Shown here: piece by piece, positions 8,073 through 15,533 of the stretch
Layout of the letters: each line of letters starts with the position of its first letter
Numbering within the stretch: position 1 is the first letter of the stretch
NCBI RefSeq assembly: GCF_002794355.1
Contig: NZ_PGOI01000001.1
Span: 124,001 to 188,000, forward strand
Direction of reading: 5' to 3'
Length of the DNA stretch: 64,000 bases
Origin: Pseudorhodobacter sp. MZDSW-24AT
GTDB taxonomy: Bacteria; Pseudomonadota; Alphaproteobacteria; Rhodobacterales; Rhodobacteraceae
Notes under the pieces: generated by a model
The model's input: only the letters and a program-made list of their open reading frames with translations
Database searches by the model: none
What the model was told of the DNA's origin: nothing
Translations under genes and position numbers: made by a program

Positions 8073-9449
8073 TCAGCCGCAGACGCGCGTCAGGGCTTGG
8101 TCAATCGCATCGGTGATCTGGTCGATGTCATCCGGGCCCGCGATCAGCGCGGGGCTCAGGCACAGCGTGTTGTTCAGCCCCGGAAGGCTGCGGTTGGTCG
8201 CGCCGATGATGACCCCTTGCGCCATGCAATCGGCCACCACCGCCTGCACCGTCTTTTCGTCCAGCGCCTCTTTGGTGCCGCGATCCGCCACCAGCTCGGC
8301 CCCAAGGAACAACCCCTTGCCGCGCACATCGCCAATCACCCTGTGCTTGTCCATCAGCCCGCGCAGGTTGTTCAGGCACCGCTCGCCCATGGCGATGGTG
8401 TTGTTCAGCAAATCCTCATCCTCGATGATCCGCATGTTTTCCAGCGCCGCCGCCGGACCCGCCGTGCAGCCGCCAAAGGTGGAAATGTCGCGGAAATAGC
8501 TCATGGGATCGCCGGGATCATCCTTAAACAGGTCGAACACCGCCTCGGTCGTCACCGTGCAGGAAATCGCGGCATAGCCCGAGGCCACACCCTTGGCCAT
8601 CGTCACGAAATCGGGGCGGATGCCGTAATGCTGATAGCCAAACCATGTGCCGGTGCGGCCCACACCGCAGACCACCTCATCGATGTGCAGCAGGATGTCA
8701 TGCTTGCGGCAAATCTCCTGCACCCGCTCCCAATAGCCCGCAGGCGGCACGATCACGCCGCCGCCCGCCGTGATCGGCTCCAGCACCAGACAGCCCACCG
8801 TGTCGGGCCCTTCGCGCAGGATCACCTCTTCGATCGCAGCTGCCGCGCGCTCCCCGTAATTGTCGCCCTCCCACTGCGCGCGGTAGTCCAGACAATGCGG
8901 GACCATCACAAAGCCATCGGGATAGGGCCCATATTGCGCCGCCCGCTGCGCCTGACCGCTGGTGGCCAATGTGCCGATGGTGGTGCCGTGATAGTCGCGT
9001 TCCCGGTAGAGGATCTTCCATTTGCGCCCGCCATGATGCTTGTGCGCGATCTGGCGCACCATCTTGTAGACCTTCTCATTCGCCTCGGACCCCGAGTTCG
9101 AATAATAGACGCGGCTCAGGCCCGGCATCTTTTCGATCAATCTCTGGGCAAAGCGCGCGCCCGGAACCGACCCTGCGGCACCGGCGAAATAATTCATCTT
9201 GATCAGCTGGTCGCGCACCGCGTTGGCGATGCTTTCGCGCCCATAGCCCACGTTCACCGTCCAGACCCCGCCAGAGACGGCATCCAGATGCTCCTTGCCC
9301 CGCGCATCCCAGACGCGCATGCCCTTGCCTTCGATGATGACGCGTGGATCAATCGTTTCATAGGCCTTATGCTGGCTCAGGTGGTGCCAGATGTGGGCGC
9401 GGTCTGCCTCGACCACCGCTGAAATATCATTGCTGCTGTAGCCGTCCAT
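8073..9449 (-). CDS. tpa: Taurine--pyruvate aminotransferase
   Basis: 458-residue class III aminotransferase that transfers the amino group of taurine to pyruvate, giving sulfoacetaldehyde and alanine, the first catabolic step. Visible features: the start MDGYSSNDISAVVEAD typical of Tpa, YYSNSGSEANEKVYKM (PLP phosphate region), LHIDEVVCGVGRTG and the PLP lysine in MAKGVASGYAAI. The ATG at 9449 is preferred over upstream in-frame ATGs because homology begins there. It is divergent from tauABC, with a TauR box pair 87-119 bp upstream of its start, and ends before a strong terminator ahead of tauR, so tauR and xsc probably need their own promoters. Confidence 0.95.
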   Translation of the reverse strand: MDGYSSNDISAVVEADRAHIWHHLSQHKAYETIDPRVIIEGKGMRVWDARGKEHLDAVSGGVWTVNVGYGRESIANAVRDQLIKMNYFAGAAGSVPGARFAQRLIEKMPGLSRVYYSNSGSEANEKVYKMVRQIAHKHHGGRKWKILYRERDYHGTTIGTLATSGQAQRAAQYGPYPDGFVMVPHCLDYRAQWEGDNYGERAAAAIEEVILREGPDTVGCLVLEPITAGGGVIVPPAGYWERVQEICRKHDILLHIDEVVCGVGRTGTWFGYQHYGIRPDFVTMAKGVASGYAAISCTVTTEAVFDLFKDDPGDPMSYFRDISTFGGCTAGPAAALENMRIIEDEDLLNNTIAMGERCLNNLRGLMDKHRVIGDVRGKGLFLGAELVADRGTKEALDEKTVQAVVADCMAQGVIIGATNRSLPGLNNTLCLSPALIAGPDDIDQITDAIDQALTRVCG

Positions 9450-9535
9450 GCGCCGTGTCCTTCTGTGGTCCCGCCCCAGCCCTTTCGCCATAGGGGCGGG
9501 CCTGTCGCCAGCATCCGCCTTTGCCGCAGGCAATC

Positions 9536-9568
9536 GTAGGGCCAGACGCCCCACCCCGATAGAGCCAG
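9536..9568 (-). promoter_or_regulatory. Tandem TauR boxes between tpa and tauA
   Basis: On the minus strand CTGGCTCTAT (9559-9568) and CTGGCCCTAC (9536-9545) lie in direct repeat with starts 23 bp apart, identical geometry to the xsc pair. They lie in the 302-bp divergent region 9450-9751 and are nearer and oriented toward tpa. I found no second pair facing tauA, so the importer may share this site or use another signal. Confidence 0.75.
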
Positions 9569-9751
9569 ATGCAAAATCATTTGGCGCGCACCCAAAGCAT
9601 GGCAAAGATCGAGAAGCGGCGGGCTGATCGGGCTGGAAACCGGCGTTCCGATTTCCTGAAACCCGGCCGATCCGCTGGACAGCGCCGGAACTGCCCCGAT
9701 CAATGAGGGCAAAAGCAAAGACAAGACAAACCCAACAAGGAGAAGCCAAGG

Positions 9752-10753
9752 ATGACATTCCGCAAGACACTGACAAGTGCTGCCGCCACAGTGGCCCTGT
9801 TGGCAGGCACCACCAGCGCCATGGCTCTGGACGAGGTGACAGTCGCCTATTTCATGGAATGGCCGATGCCTTTCCAATATGCCAAAGTGCAAGGCACCTA
9901 TGACGCCGAGATGGGCGTCAAGGTGAACTGGGTTGCTTTCGACACCGGCACCGCGATGTCGGCGGCGATGGCGGCGGGCGATGTGCATTTCGCGGTCAGT
10001 CAGGGCGTGCCGCCTTTCGTGGTTGCGTCCAGCGCCGGACAGGATCTGCAGATCCTTGACGTGGCTGTCTCATACGCGGACAACGACAACTGCGTGGTGC
10101 AAAGCGCGCTTGAGATTGACAAAGACAATGCCGCCGATCTGGCTGGCAAGAAGGTGGCGGTGCCACTGGGCACTGCCGCACATTATGGCTTTCTGAAACA
10201 GATGGACCATTTCGGGGTGGACCTCGCCAGTCTTGAAATCATCGATATGGCGCCACCGGATGGCGCGGCGGCGTTCACCCAAGGCTCGGTCGACGTGTTC
10301 TGCGGCTGGGGCGGCAGTCTGCGCCGCGCCAAGGAATCGGGCAATGTGCTTCTGACCGGCGCCGAGAAAGAGGCGCTTGGCATTCTTGTGTTCGACGTCA
10401 CCTCTGCTCCGGCCGGGTTCGTGGCGGAAAATCCTGATCTGGTGGCCAAGTTCCTTAAGGTCACGGCTGACGCCAACGCGATGTGGGCCGACAGCGCCAA
10501 TCACGCCACCATGTTGCCGGTGATTGCGTCGGATTCCGGCATGGACGAGGCCGCCACCACCGAGACCATCGCAACCTTCGTGTTCCCAACCGTAGAGGAC
10601 CAGCTTTCGGCCAAATGGCTGGGCGGCGGCGCGCAGGAGTTCATGAAGGGCGTGGCCGAGGTTTTCGTCGGAGCAGGCTCCATTCCGGCCGCTCTGCCCA
10701 GCTATGACAGCACGGTGAACACCGCGCCGCTGGCCGCCGCAAGCAGCATGTAA
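9752..10753 (+). CDS. tauA: Taurine ABC transporter substrate-binding protein
   Basis: 333-residue periplasmic binding protein. Residues 1-25 (MTFRKTLTSAAATVALLAG, cut near SAMA) form a Sec signal peptide, and the body begins DEVTVAYFMEWPMPFQYAKV as in TauA/SsuA-type sulfonate binders. It delivers taurine to TauBC. Start is supported by AAGGAG and AAGG upstream of the ATG. First gene of tauABC; a strong hairpin in the 53-bp gap to tauB could stabilise the tauA transcript so that more binding protein than permease is made. Divergent from tpa. The substrate assignment rests on context with tpa, tauR and xsc. Confidence 0.93.
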   Translation: MTFRKTLTSAAATVALLAGTTSAMALDEVTVAYFMEWPMPFQYAKVQGTYDAEMGVKVNWVAFDTGTAMSAAMAAGDVHFAVSQGVPPFVVASSAGQDLQILDVAVSYADNDNCVVQSALEIDKDNAADLAGKKVAVPLGTAAHYGFLKQMDHFGVDLASLEIIDMAPPDGAAAFTQGSVDVFCGWGGSLRRAKESGNVLLTGAEKEALGILVFDVTSAPAGFVAENPDLVAKFLKVTADANAMWADSANHATMLPVIASDSGMDEAATTETIATFVFPTVEDQLSAKWLGGGAQEFMKGVAEVFVGAGSIPAALPSYDSTVNTAPLAAASSM

Positions 10754-10762
10754 GCCGCAAAA

Positions 10763-10786
10763 GGGCGGCCCCCCACCGGGCCGCCC
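10763..10786 (+). other. Stem-loop between tauA and tauB (transcript processing or partial terminator)
   Basis: Perfect 9-bp stem GGGCGGCCC / GGGCCGCCC with a 6-nt loop, without a following T-run. This is a common arrangement after binding-protein genes in ABC transporter operons, giving differential expression. Confidence 0.7.
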
Positions 10787-10806
10787 GCCCCTTACCCGGA
10801 GGACGC

Positions 10807-11613
10807 ATGTCCGGACTGATCATCGATTCCGTGTCCATGCGCTTTGACCTGCCCAACGGAGCAGCGGTGCAAGCGCTGAAAAATGTCTCACTTGAGTTGA
10901 AGGAAGGGGAACTTTTGTCTGTGCTTGGCCCTTCGGGCTGCGGCAAAACCACGCTTTTGAACATTCTTGCCGGGTTTCTGGCGCCGAGCGAAGGGCAGAT
11001 CCGGCTGGGCGGCAAGCGGGTAACAGGCCCCGGCCCCGAGCGCGGGATGGTGTTTCAGCAAGGCGCGCTGTTCGAGTGGATGAATGTTCGCCAGAACATC
11101 GATTTCGGCCCGCGCATGAAGGGCATGGCCAAGGCCGAGCGCGACCGGATCACGGACCACCTTCTGGAAACCGTAGGCCTGCGCGATTTCGGCGAGAAGG
11201 CTGTCTATGAACTCTCGGGCGGCATGCAGCAGCGCGTGGCCCTTGCGCGCTGTCTTGCCAATGATCCCGACGTGATCCTGATGGATGAACCACTGGGGGC
11301 GCTGGACGCGCTCACACGCGAGAAAATGCAAGGCTTGGTGCTCAAGCTCTGGAAGGAGACCGGCAAGACCGTGGTGCTCATCACCCATTCTGTGGAAGAA
11401 GCGCTGCTGTTGGGAGAGCGCCTGCTGGTCATGGCACCGCGCCCGGGACGGATCTTCCGCGAATACGCCCTGCCCTTCGCGGAGCGCGGCGTGACGATGG
11501 ACCTGCGCGAGGTCAAAAAGTCGCCCGGCTTTGCAGAGACGCGTGAAGAGATCCTGTCGATGATCTGGAGCATGGAAGAAGAGATCATGGGCAAGAAGGA
11601 CAGCGCTGCATGA
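10807..11613 (+). CDS. tauB: Taurine ABC transporter ATP-binding protein
   Basis: 268-residue ABC ATPase. Walker A GPSGCGKTT at residues 41-49, signature LSGGMQQRVALARC near residue 137, Walker B VILMDEPLGALD and switch histidine in VLITHSVEEALLL. It powers taurine uptake with TauC. An AGGACGC stretch lies just before the ATG. Its stop overlaps the tauC start by 4 bp (ATGA), so the two are coupled. Confidence 0.94.
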   Translation: MSGLIIDSVSMRFDLPNGAAVQALKNVSLELKEGELLSVLGPSGCGKTTLLNILAGFLAPSEGQIRLGGKRVTGPGPERGMVFQQGALFEWMNVRQNIDFGPRMKGMAKAERDRITDHLLETVGLRDFGEKAVYELSGGMQQRVALARCLANDPDVILMDEPLGALDALTREKMQGLVLKLWKETGKTVVLITHSVEEALLLGERLLVMAPRPGRIFREYALPFAERGVTMDLREVKKSPGFAETREEILSMIWSMEEEIMGKKDSAA

Positions 11614-12860
11614 TGGTTCTTCTGTTCTACGTCGCGATTTTCACGGTCTCGATGCTGCTCTGGGGCTGGATCAAGCGCCGCCGCGGGCGGCATGACTTCA
11701 CCTCGTTGAAGACCGTCACCTTTGGTGACGAGTCGGCCATCCAGCCCGACCGGGTGGCCAGCGTGATCTCGGTGCTGTCGATCTTTCTGATCTGGGGGGC
11801 CTTCACCGGATCAAACCTTGTGCCGCTGCACGTGCCGGGGCCATTCACCGGCGCGGCAGGGTTCACCTATACTGCGCGCGCGCCGGACGGAGCGGAGGCG
11901 CAGGCCGAGGTGCGCATCACGGTGCATGCGGCGGGGGAGACGCCCGCCGCGCCGCAACCGCCCGAGGCCTCCGGCTTTGCGCAAGGTGACGCGGCGGTGG
12001 TTCAGGCGTGGCGGTCGGTCTTGCTGCGGGTGGTCGAGAATGATGGCGAAGGCGCGCAGGTGGTGGCGATCAACGGTCAGCCCGTCGCGGTGGACGATCA
12101 GGTCAGTGTCACCGGCGGCACCGTCACCCTCACACCGCGCGGATCGCTGAACTTTCAGGCGGCCAAGGGGATGCAGATGGAGCCGATCTGGTTGCCTGCC
12201 CCCGAGGCCGTGGTGGCGCGCTTTGTGGAGATCTCGACGAATGGCTATCAGAATACCTCGCTTTGGGGGCATCTGGGCGCGTCGCTGGCGCGGGTGTTGG
12301 CGGGATTTGCCTTGGGCGCGCTTGTCGGCATTCCGCTGGGCTATGCGATGGGGTTGTCGGGTTGGTTTCGCGGCTGGTTTGACCCGATCGTGGAATTCAT
12401 GCGGCCCGTGCCGCCCTTGGCGCTGATCCCGCTGGTGATCATCTGGTTCGGGATCTGGGAGACGGGCAAGGTGGTGCTGCTGTTTCTGGCGGCGCTCTGG
12501 ATCATGACGATCGCGGCGCGCTCGGGGGTTTCGGGGGTGAAGCTGTCGAAGATCCACGCGGCCTATTCGCTGGGGGCCAGCAAGACCCAGATCCTGCGGC
12601 ATGTGATCATCCCCAACAGCCTGCCCGATCTTTTCACCGGGGCCCGCGTGGCGATGGGGGTGTGCTGGGGGACGGTGGTGGCGGCGGAGCTGGTCGCGGC
12701 CCAGAAAGGGGCGGGGATGATGATCATCGCGGCCTCGAAATTCCAGCTGACCGACATCGTGGTGATGGGGATCATCCTGATCGGGATCATCGGCTATGGG
12801 ATCGACATCCTCATGCGGATGGCCGAGAAAAAACTGGTGCCTTGGAAAGGGCGTGGGTGA
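11610..12860 (+). CDS. tauC: Taurine ABC transporter permease with extra cadherin/VCBS-like domain
   Basis: 416 residues, against about 250-300 for ordinary TauC/SsuC permeases. Residues 195-416 are the standard permease with the EAA loop (YSLGASKTQILRHVIIPNSL, about 319-338) that docks TauB. Residues 1-20 and 49-68 are extra membrane segments. Residues about 75-190 form a hydrophilic, presumably periplasmic, insert. It contains FTYTARAPDGAEAQAEVRIT followed by VENDGEGAQVVAINGQPVAV and GGTVTLTPRGSLNF, which read like bacterial cadherin/VCBS-type beta-sandwich repeats. The insert is in frame with no stop and both halves keep uniform base composition. It may interact with TauA or the envelope; no function for it is known to me. 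Confidence 0.9.
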   Translation: MMVLLFYVAIFTVSMLLWGWIKRRRGRHDFTSLKTVTFGDESAIQPDRVASVISVLSIFLIWGAFTGSNLVPLHVPGPFTGAAGFTYTARAPDGAEAQAEVRITVHAAGETPAAPQPPEASGFAQGDAAVVQAWRSVLLRVVENDGEGAQVVAINGQPVAVDDQVSVTGGTVTLTPRGSLNFQAAKGMQMEPIWLPAPEAVVARFVEISTNGYQNTSLWGHLGASLARVLAGFALGALVGIPLGYAMGLSGWFRGWFDPIVEFMRPVPPLALIPLVIIWFGIWETGKVVLLFLAALWIMTIAARSGVSGVKLSKIHAAYSLGASKTQILRHVIIPNSLPDLFTGARVAMGVCWGTVVAAELVAAQKGAGMMIIAASKFQLTDIVVMGIILIGIIGYGIDILMRMAEKKLVPWKGRG

Positions 12861-12890
12861 GGGTCTTGGGGGTGCCCCCTGTGTTACAAA

Positions 12891-12943
12891 ATGAAGACTT
12901 GTTCAATATCAACAGCTTGACCCTGTGATCTTCATGGTTTTTT
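12891..12943. terminator. Candidate terminator between convergent tauC and lysE
   Basis: An AT-rich island with arms ATGAAGA (12891-12897) and TCTTCAT (12929-12935) followed by GG and six T. The loop is long (31 nt), so the assignment is tentative. It fits as the end of tauC, 30 bp past the stop. Confidence 0.45.
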
Positions 12944-13030
12944 AACAAATGCAGCGCGCAGTAAAGCCCAGCGGGCGCGCCGCAGACAGCGGGCTTGTAA
13001 GGCGGGCGCGGCCCCGGCGGGAGCGGAACG

Positions 13031-13609
13031 TCAGGTCGGCAGCGCGCCAAAGGCCAGCGACAGCGCGACGAAGCCCAGCCAGGCGGCAGCGATCCGGTGC
13101 AACGGCGGTGTCCAGGCCGGGCGCGACCTTGCCCGGCGGGTGAGCGCCCCCGCCCCGCCCCAAAGCAACGCGACCGCCGCCACCGCAAGGCAGAACAGCC
13201 CCAACTGCGGCAGGAAGGCAGGCTCTTGCACCGGGGGCAGCAGGACGAGGGCAAAGACCAGCGCCTTGGGATTCAGCGCGGTGGTGACATAAATCTGCCC
13301 CGGCGTCAGGCGGGCACCCGCGCCCTCGGGGCTGGCATCGGCCTGCCAGAGCGTGCAGGCCAGCCGCAGCACCCAAAGCGCCGCCACGCCCTTGAGCACC
13401 AAGGCGAGCGCGGGGGCGGCGGCAAGCAGCGGCGCCCCGAGCAGCGCCAGCGGCAGCACCGCCGAAAGATAGCCGGCCAGTTCGGCTGGCACCAGCGCGA
13501 GCACCCGCCGCAATCCGTGCCGCGCCCCCGCCAGCCCGATCAGCGTGTTCGTCGGCCCCGGTGCCACCAGAAGCGCCAAAACGGCCAGAAGAAATGTGAG
13601 CGTCGACAT
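13031..13609 (-). CDS. LysE/RhtB family amino acid exporter
   Basis: 192-residue inner membrane protein with about six hydrophobic segments. The N-terminal STLTFLLAVLALLVAPGPTN followed by TLIGLAGARHGLRR is the hallmark of LysE/RhtB exporters (conserved P-G-P-[NT]). Start at 13609 is supported by GGAGG about 8 bases upstream (GCAGGAGGGCCGCAGATG); in-frame upstream extensions are Arg/Pro-rich and unlikely. Convergent with tauC. It would export an amino acid or related metabolite; which one cannot be read from sequence. The next upstream gene is a FAD amine oxidase, separated by 327 bp and on the same strand. Confidence 0.88.
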   Translation of the reverse strand: MSTLTFLLAVLALLVAPGPTNTLIGLAGARHGLRRVLALVPAELAGYLSAVLPLALLGAPLLAAAPALALVLKGVAALWVLRLACTLWQADASPEGAGARLTPGQIYVTTALNPKALVFALVLLPPVQEPAFLPQLGLFCLAVAAVALLWGGAGALTRRARSRPAWTPPLHRIAAAWLGFVALSLAFGALPT

Positions 13610-13936
13610 CTGCGGCCCTCCTGCGGCCCGGTCCTGACCTAGCAGACAGCTTTGACCGGGGGATTTGATCTGGATCATCCCGGCGCACCGGAATCGCAAG
13701 AGGCGATCTGCACCACGCGGCGCGATGTCACGCGCCACGGGGCGGGACGGGAGGCGGCGACGGCTCGGGCGGCGGGGGGCGGCGCTTTGGGCCGTGGTGG
13801 AGGGAGCGCCGCCCCTGCGCTGCGCGCGCCTCGGGATCATTTCGGACAGAAAATGAGAGAGGCGCGCCGGGACGGCCTCTGGCGGGCGGCTGTGGTGGGC
13901 AGCGGGGGCTCTGTCGGAGGAATGGGGAGGTGCAGG
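13610..13936. other. 327-bp gap between the FAD oxidoreductase and lysE
   Basis: Very GC-rich, with no credible coding frame, tRNA or strong hairpin that I can see. It presumably carries the lysE promoter and the 3' end of the oxidoreductase transcript. Confidence 0.4.
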
Positions 13937-15319
13937 TCAGCCGCGGCCGATGGCACGGTTCATCAGGGTGACGAGGCGGGAGGCAGGATGACCACGGGCC
14001 TCGCGCCGGTCGGCCAGCGCATAGGCGGCATAGGTGGCATGCAGGCCGAGCCAGCGCAAAGGCTCGGGTTCCCAGCGGCGGACTTGGGGATTGACCCACG
14101 GCAGGCGGGTGAGCGGATCGTCCAAATCCAGTGCGAGCGCGGCGAGGGTGCGGCCTGCGAGATGGGCGGTGGCGACCCCGACGCCGACATAGCCCCCCGC
14201 CTGACCGATGCGGGTGGCGGGGTCGAACTGCACACGGGCGCACCAGTCGCGCGGCACGCCCAAGGCGCCGCACCACGCATGGGTGATGGCGGTTCCACGG
14301 GTGGCCGGAAACAGCGCATGCAGCCGCGCCGTGAGCTGGGCGATGGTGGCGGCATCGGGCACGCCGTTGCGGTCCAGCGCGCTGGCGTAGCGATACGGCG
14401 TCCCGCGCCCGCCCAGCGCGATGCGGCCATCGGGGGTGCGCTGGCAATAGACATAGCTGTGCGCGAAATCGCCAATGATTTCGTGCCCTTGCCAGCCGAT
14501 CTGATCCCAGACCGATGGCGGCAGCGGCGCGGTGATGATCTGGGCCGAATTCAGCGGCAGAAGGGTGCGGCGCTGGCCCGGCAGATGGGCGGTGAAACCT
14601 TCGGTGCAGATCAGGATGGTCTCGGCGCGGATCAGGCCTTGGGCGGTGGTCACAAGGCCGGGGGCGATGGCGGTGACGCGGGTGCCTTCCAAGAGGCGGA
14701 TGCCGCGCGCCTCGACCGCGCGGGCAAGGCCTGCCACCAGTTTGGCAGGCTGGATGCGGGCGGTGCCGGAGACCCGGAGCGCACCTTGGGTGCCGGGCAT
14801 GTGGATGCGGCGGGCCGTGTCGGCGACACCGAGCAGGCTGAGGCGGTCTGCCTCGCCCCACGCGCTGCGGTGCTGGTATTCGGCCTGTAGGCGCTGCCAT
14901 TGCGCGGGGTTGGTGGCGATGAGGAGTTCATCGGTGGGGGTGATCTCGGCCTCGATCCCGAGGCGGTCGCACTGGGCGATGACATCGGCCACGGTGCCGT
15001 TCATCGCGGCGACCATGGCGCGGACGGCGGCGGGGCTGCTGTGGGCGGCATAGCGGGAATGCGACCAAGCAAAGCCGCCGGTGAGCCAGCCGCCGTTGCG
15101 GCCCGAAGCGCCAAAGCCTGCATGTTCGGCCTCGACGATGAGGATGTCGAGGTCGGGCCGGGCCGCGCTGAGGGCCAGCGCGGCCCAGAGCCCGGTATAG
15201 CCCGCGCCGATGATGCAGACCTGCGTGCGCGCATCCCCCGCAAGGGCGGCGCGGCGCGGCGGCAGGCCGATCTGGTGCCACCAGAAGGAGGGGCCGCCAA
15301 GGGCGGGGACAGCGGTCAT
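13937..15319 (-). CDS. FAD-dependent amine/amino acid oxidoreductase (DadA/PuuB-like)
   Basis: 460-residue flavoprotein of the DAO family. The dinucleotide-binding motif VCIIGAGYTGLWAALAL starts near residue 32 and ends in an acidic residue in ILIVEAEHAGFGASGRNGG, a sequence typical of gamma-glutamylputrescine oxidase and related proteins. The start MTAVPALGGPSFWWHQIG matches the family (WY/WW-x-S N-terminal signature). Probably oxidises a primary or secondary amine in polyamine or amino acid catabolism; substrate not determinable. Upstream in-frame sequence is low-complexity and is excluded. It stands alone, divergent from the flippase gene. Confidence 0.85.
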   Translation of the reverse strand: MTAVPALGGPSFWWHQIGLPPRRAALAGDARTQVCIIGAGYTGLWAALALSAARPDLDILIVEAEHAGFGASGRNGGWLTGGFAWSHSRYAAHSSPAAVRAMVAAMNGTVADVIAQCDRLGIEAEITPTDELLIATNPAQWQRLQAEYQHRSAWGEADRLSLLGVADTARRIHMPGTQGALRVSGTARIQPAKLVAGLARAVEARGIRLLEGTRVTAIAPGLVTTAQGLIRAETILICTEGFTAHLPGQRRTLLPLNSAQIITAPLPPSVWDQIGWQGHEIIGDFAHSYVYCQRTPDGRIALGGRGTPYRYASALDRNGVPDAATIAQLTARLHALFPATRGTAITHAWCGALGVPRDWCARVQFDPATRIGQAGGYVGVGVATAHLAGRTLAALALDLDDPLTRLPWVNPQVRRWEPEPLRWLGLHATYAAYALADRREARGHPASRLVTLMNRAIGRG

Positions 15320-15354
15320 GCCGCCAGCCTGCCTTGCGGGCCGCGCGGGTGCAA

Positions 15355-15374
15355 GCCTTGCGCGCGCGCAAGGC
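15355..15374. promoter_or_regulatory. 20-bp perfect palindrome upstream of flippase and FAD oxidoreductase genes
   Basis: GCCTTGCGCG followed directly by its reverse complement CGCGCAAGGC, in the 214-bp divergent region 15320-15533, 36 bp upstream of the oxidoreductase ATG. Could be an operator; no regulator gene is adjacent. Confidence 0.4.
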
Positions 15375-15533
15375 GGCGGCACCGCTGCGGCGGCGGCACC
15401 GGAGCGCGGCCGGAAGTGTGGGGGGAGATGACAAAGAGGCTTGTATCTCAAGCGCTTTTTGAGGCAGGTTGCGCGCATGTGGGTGGTTGCCGGGGGGCGG
15501 GCCATCGCCGTGTCTCGTTGAGGGTGTCTCTGG

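Noticed and set aside
9570-9751. A second TauR box pair facing tauA
   Set aside because: CTGGAAACCG at 9633 and CTGGACAGCG at 9675 look similar but are 42 bp apart and lack the T/A-rich end.
12942-13688. 248-codon minus-strand frame overlapping lysE in another phase
   Set aside because: Composition is Arg/Gly/Ala-rich and it lacks membrane segments; the lysE frame has a good ribosome site and family motif.
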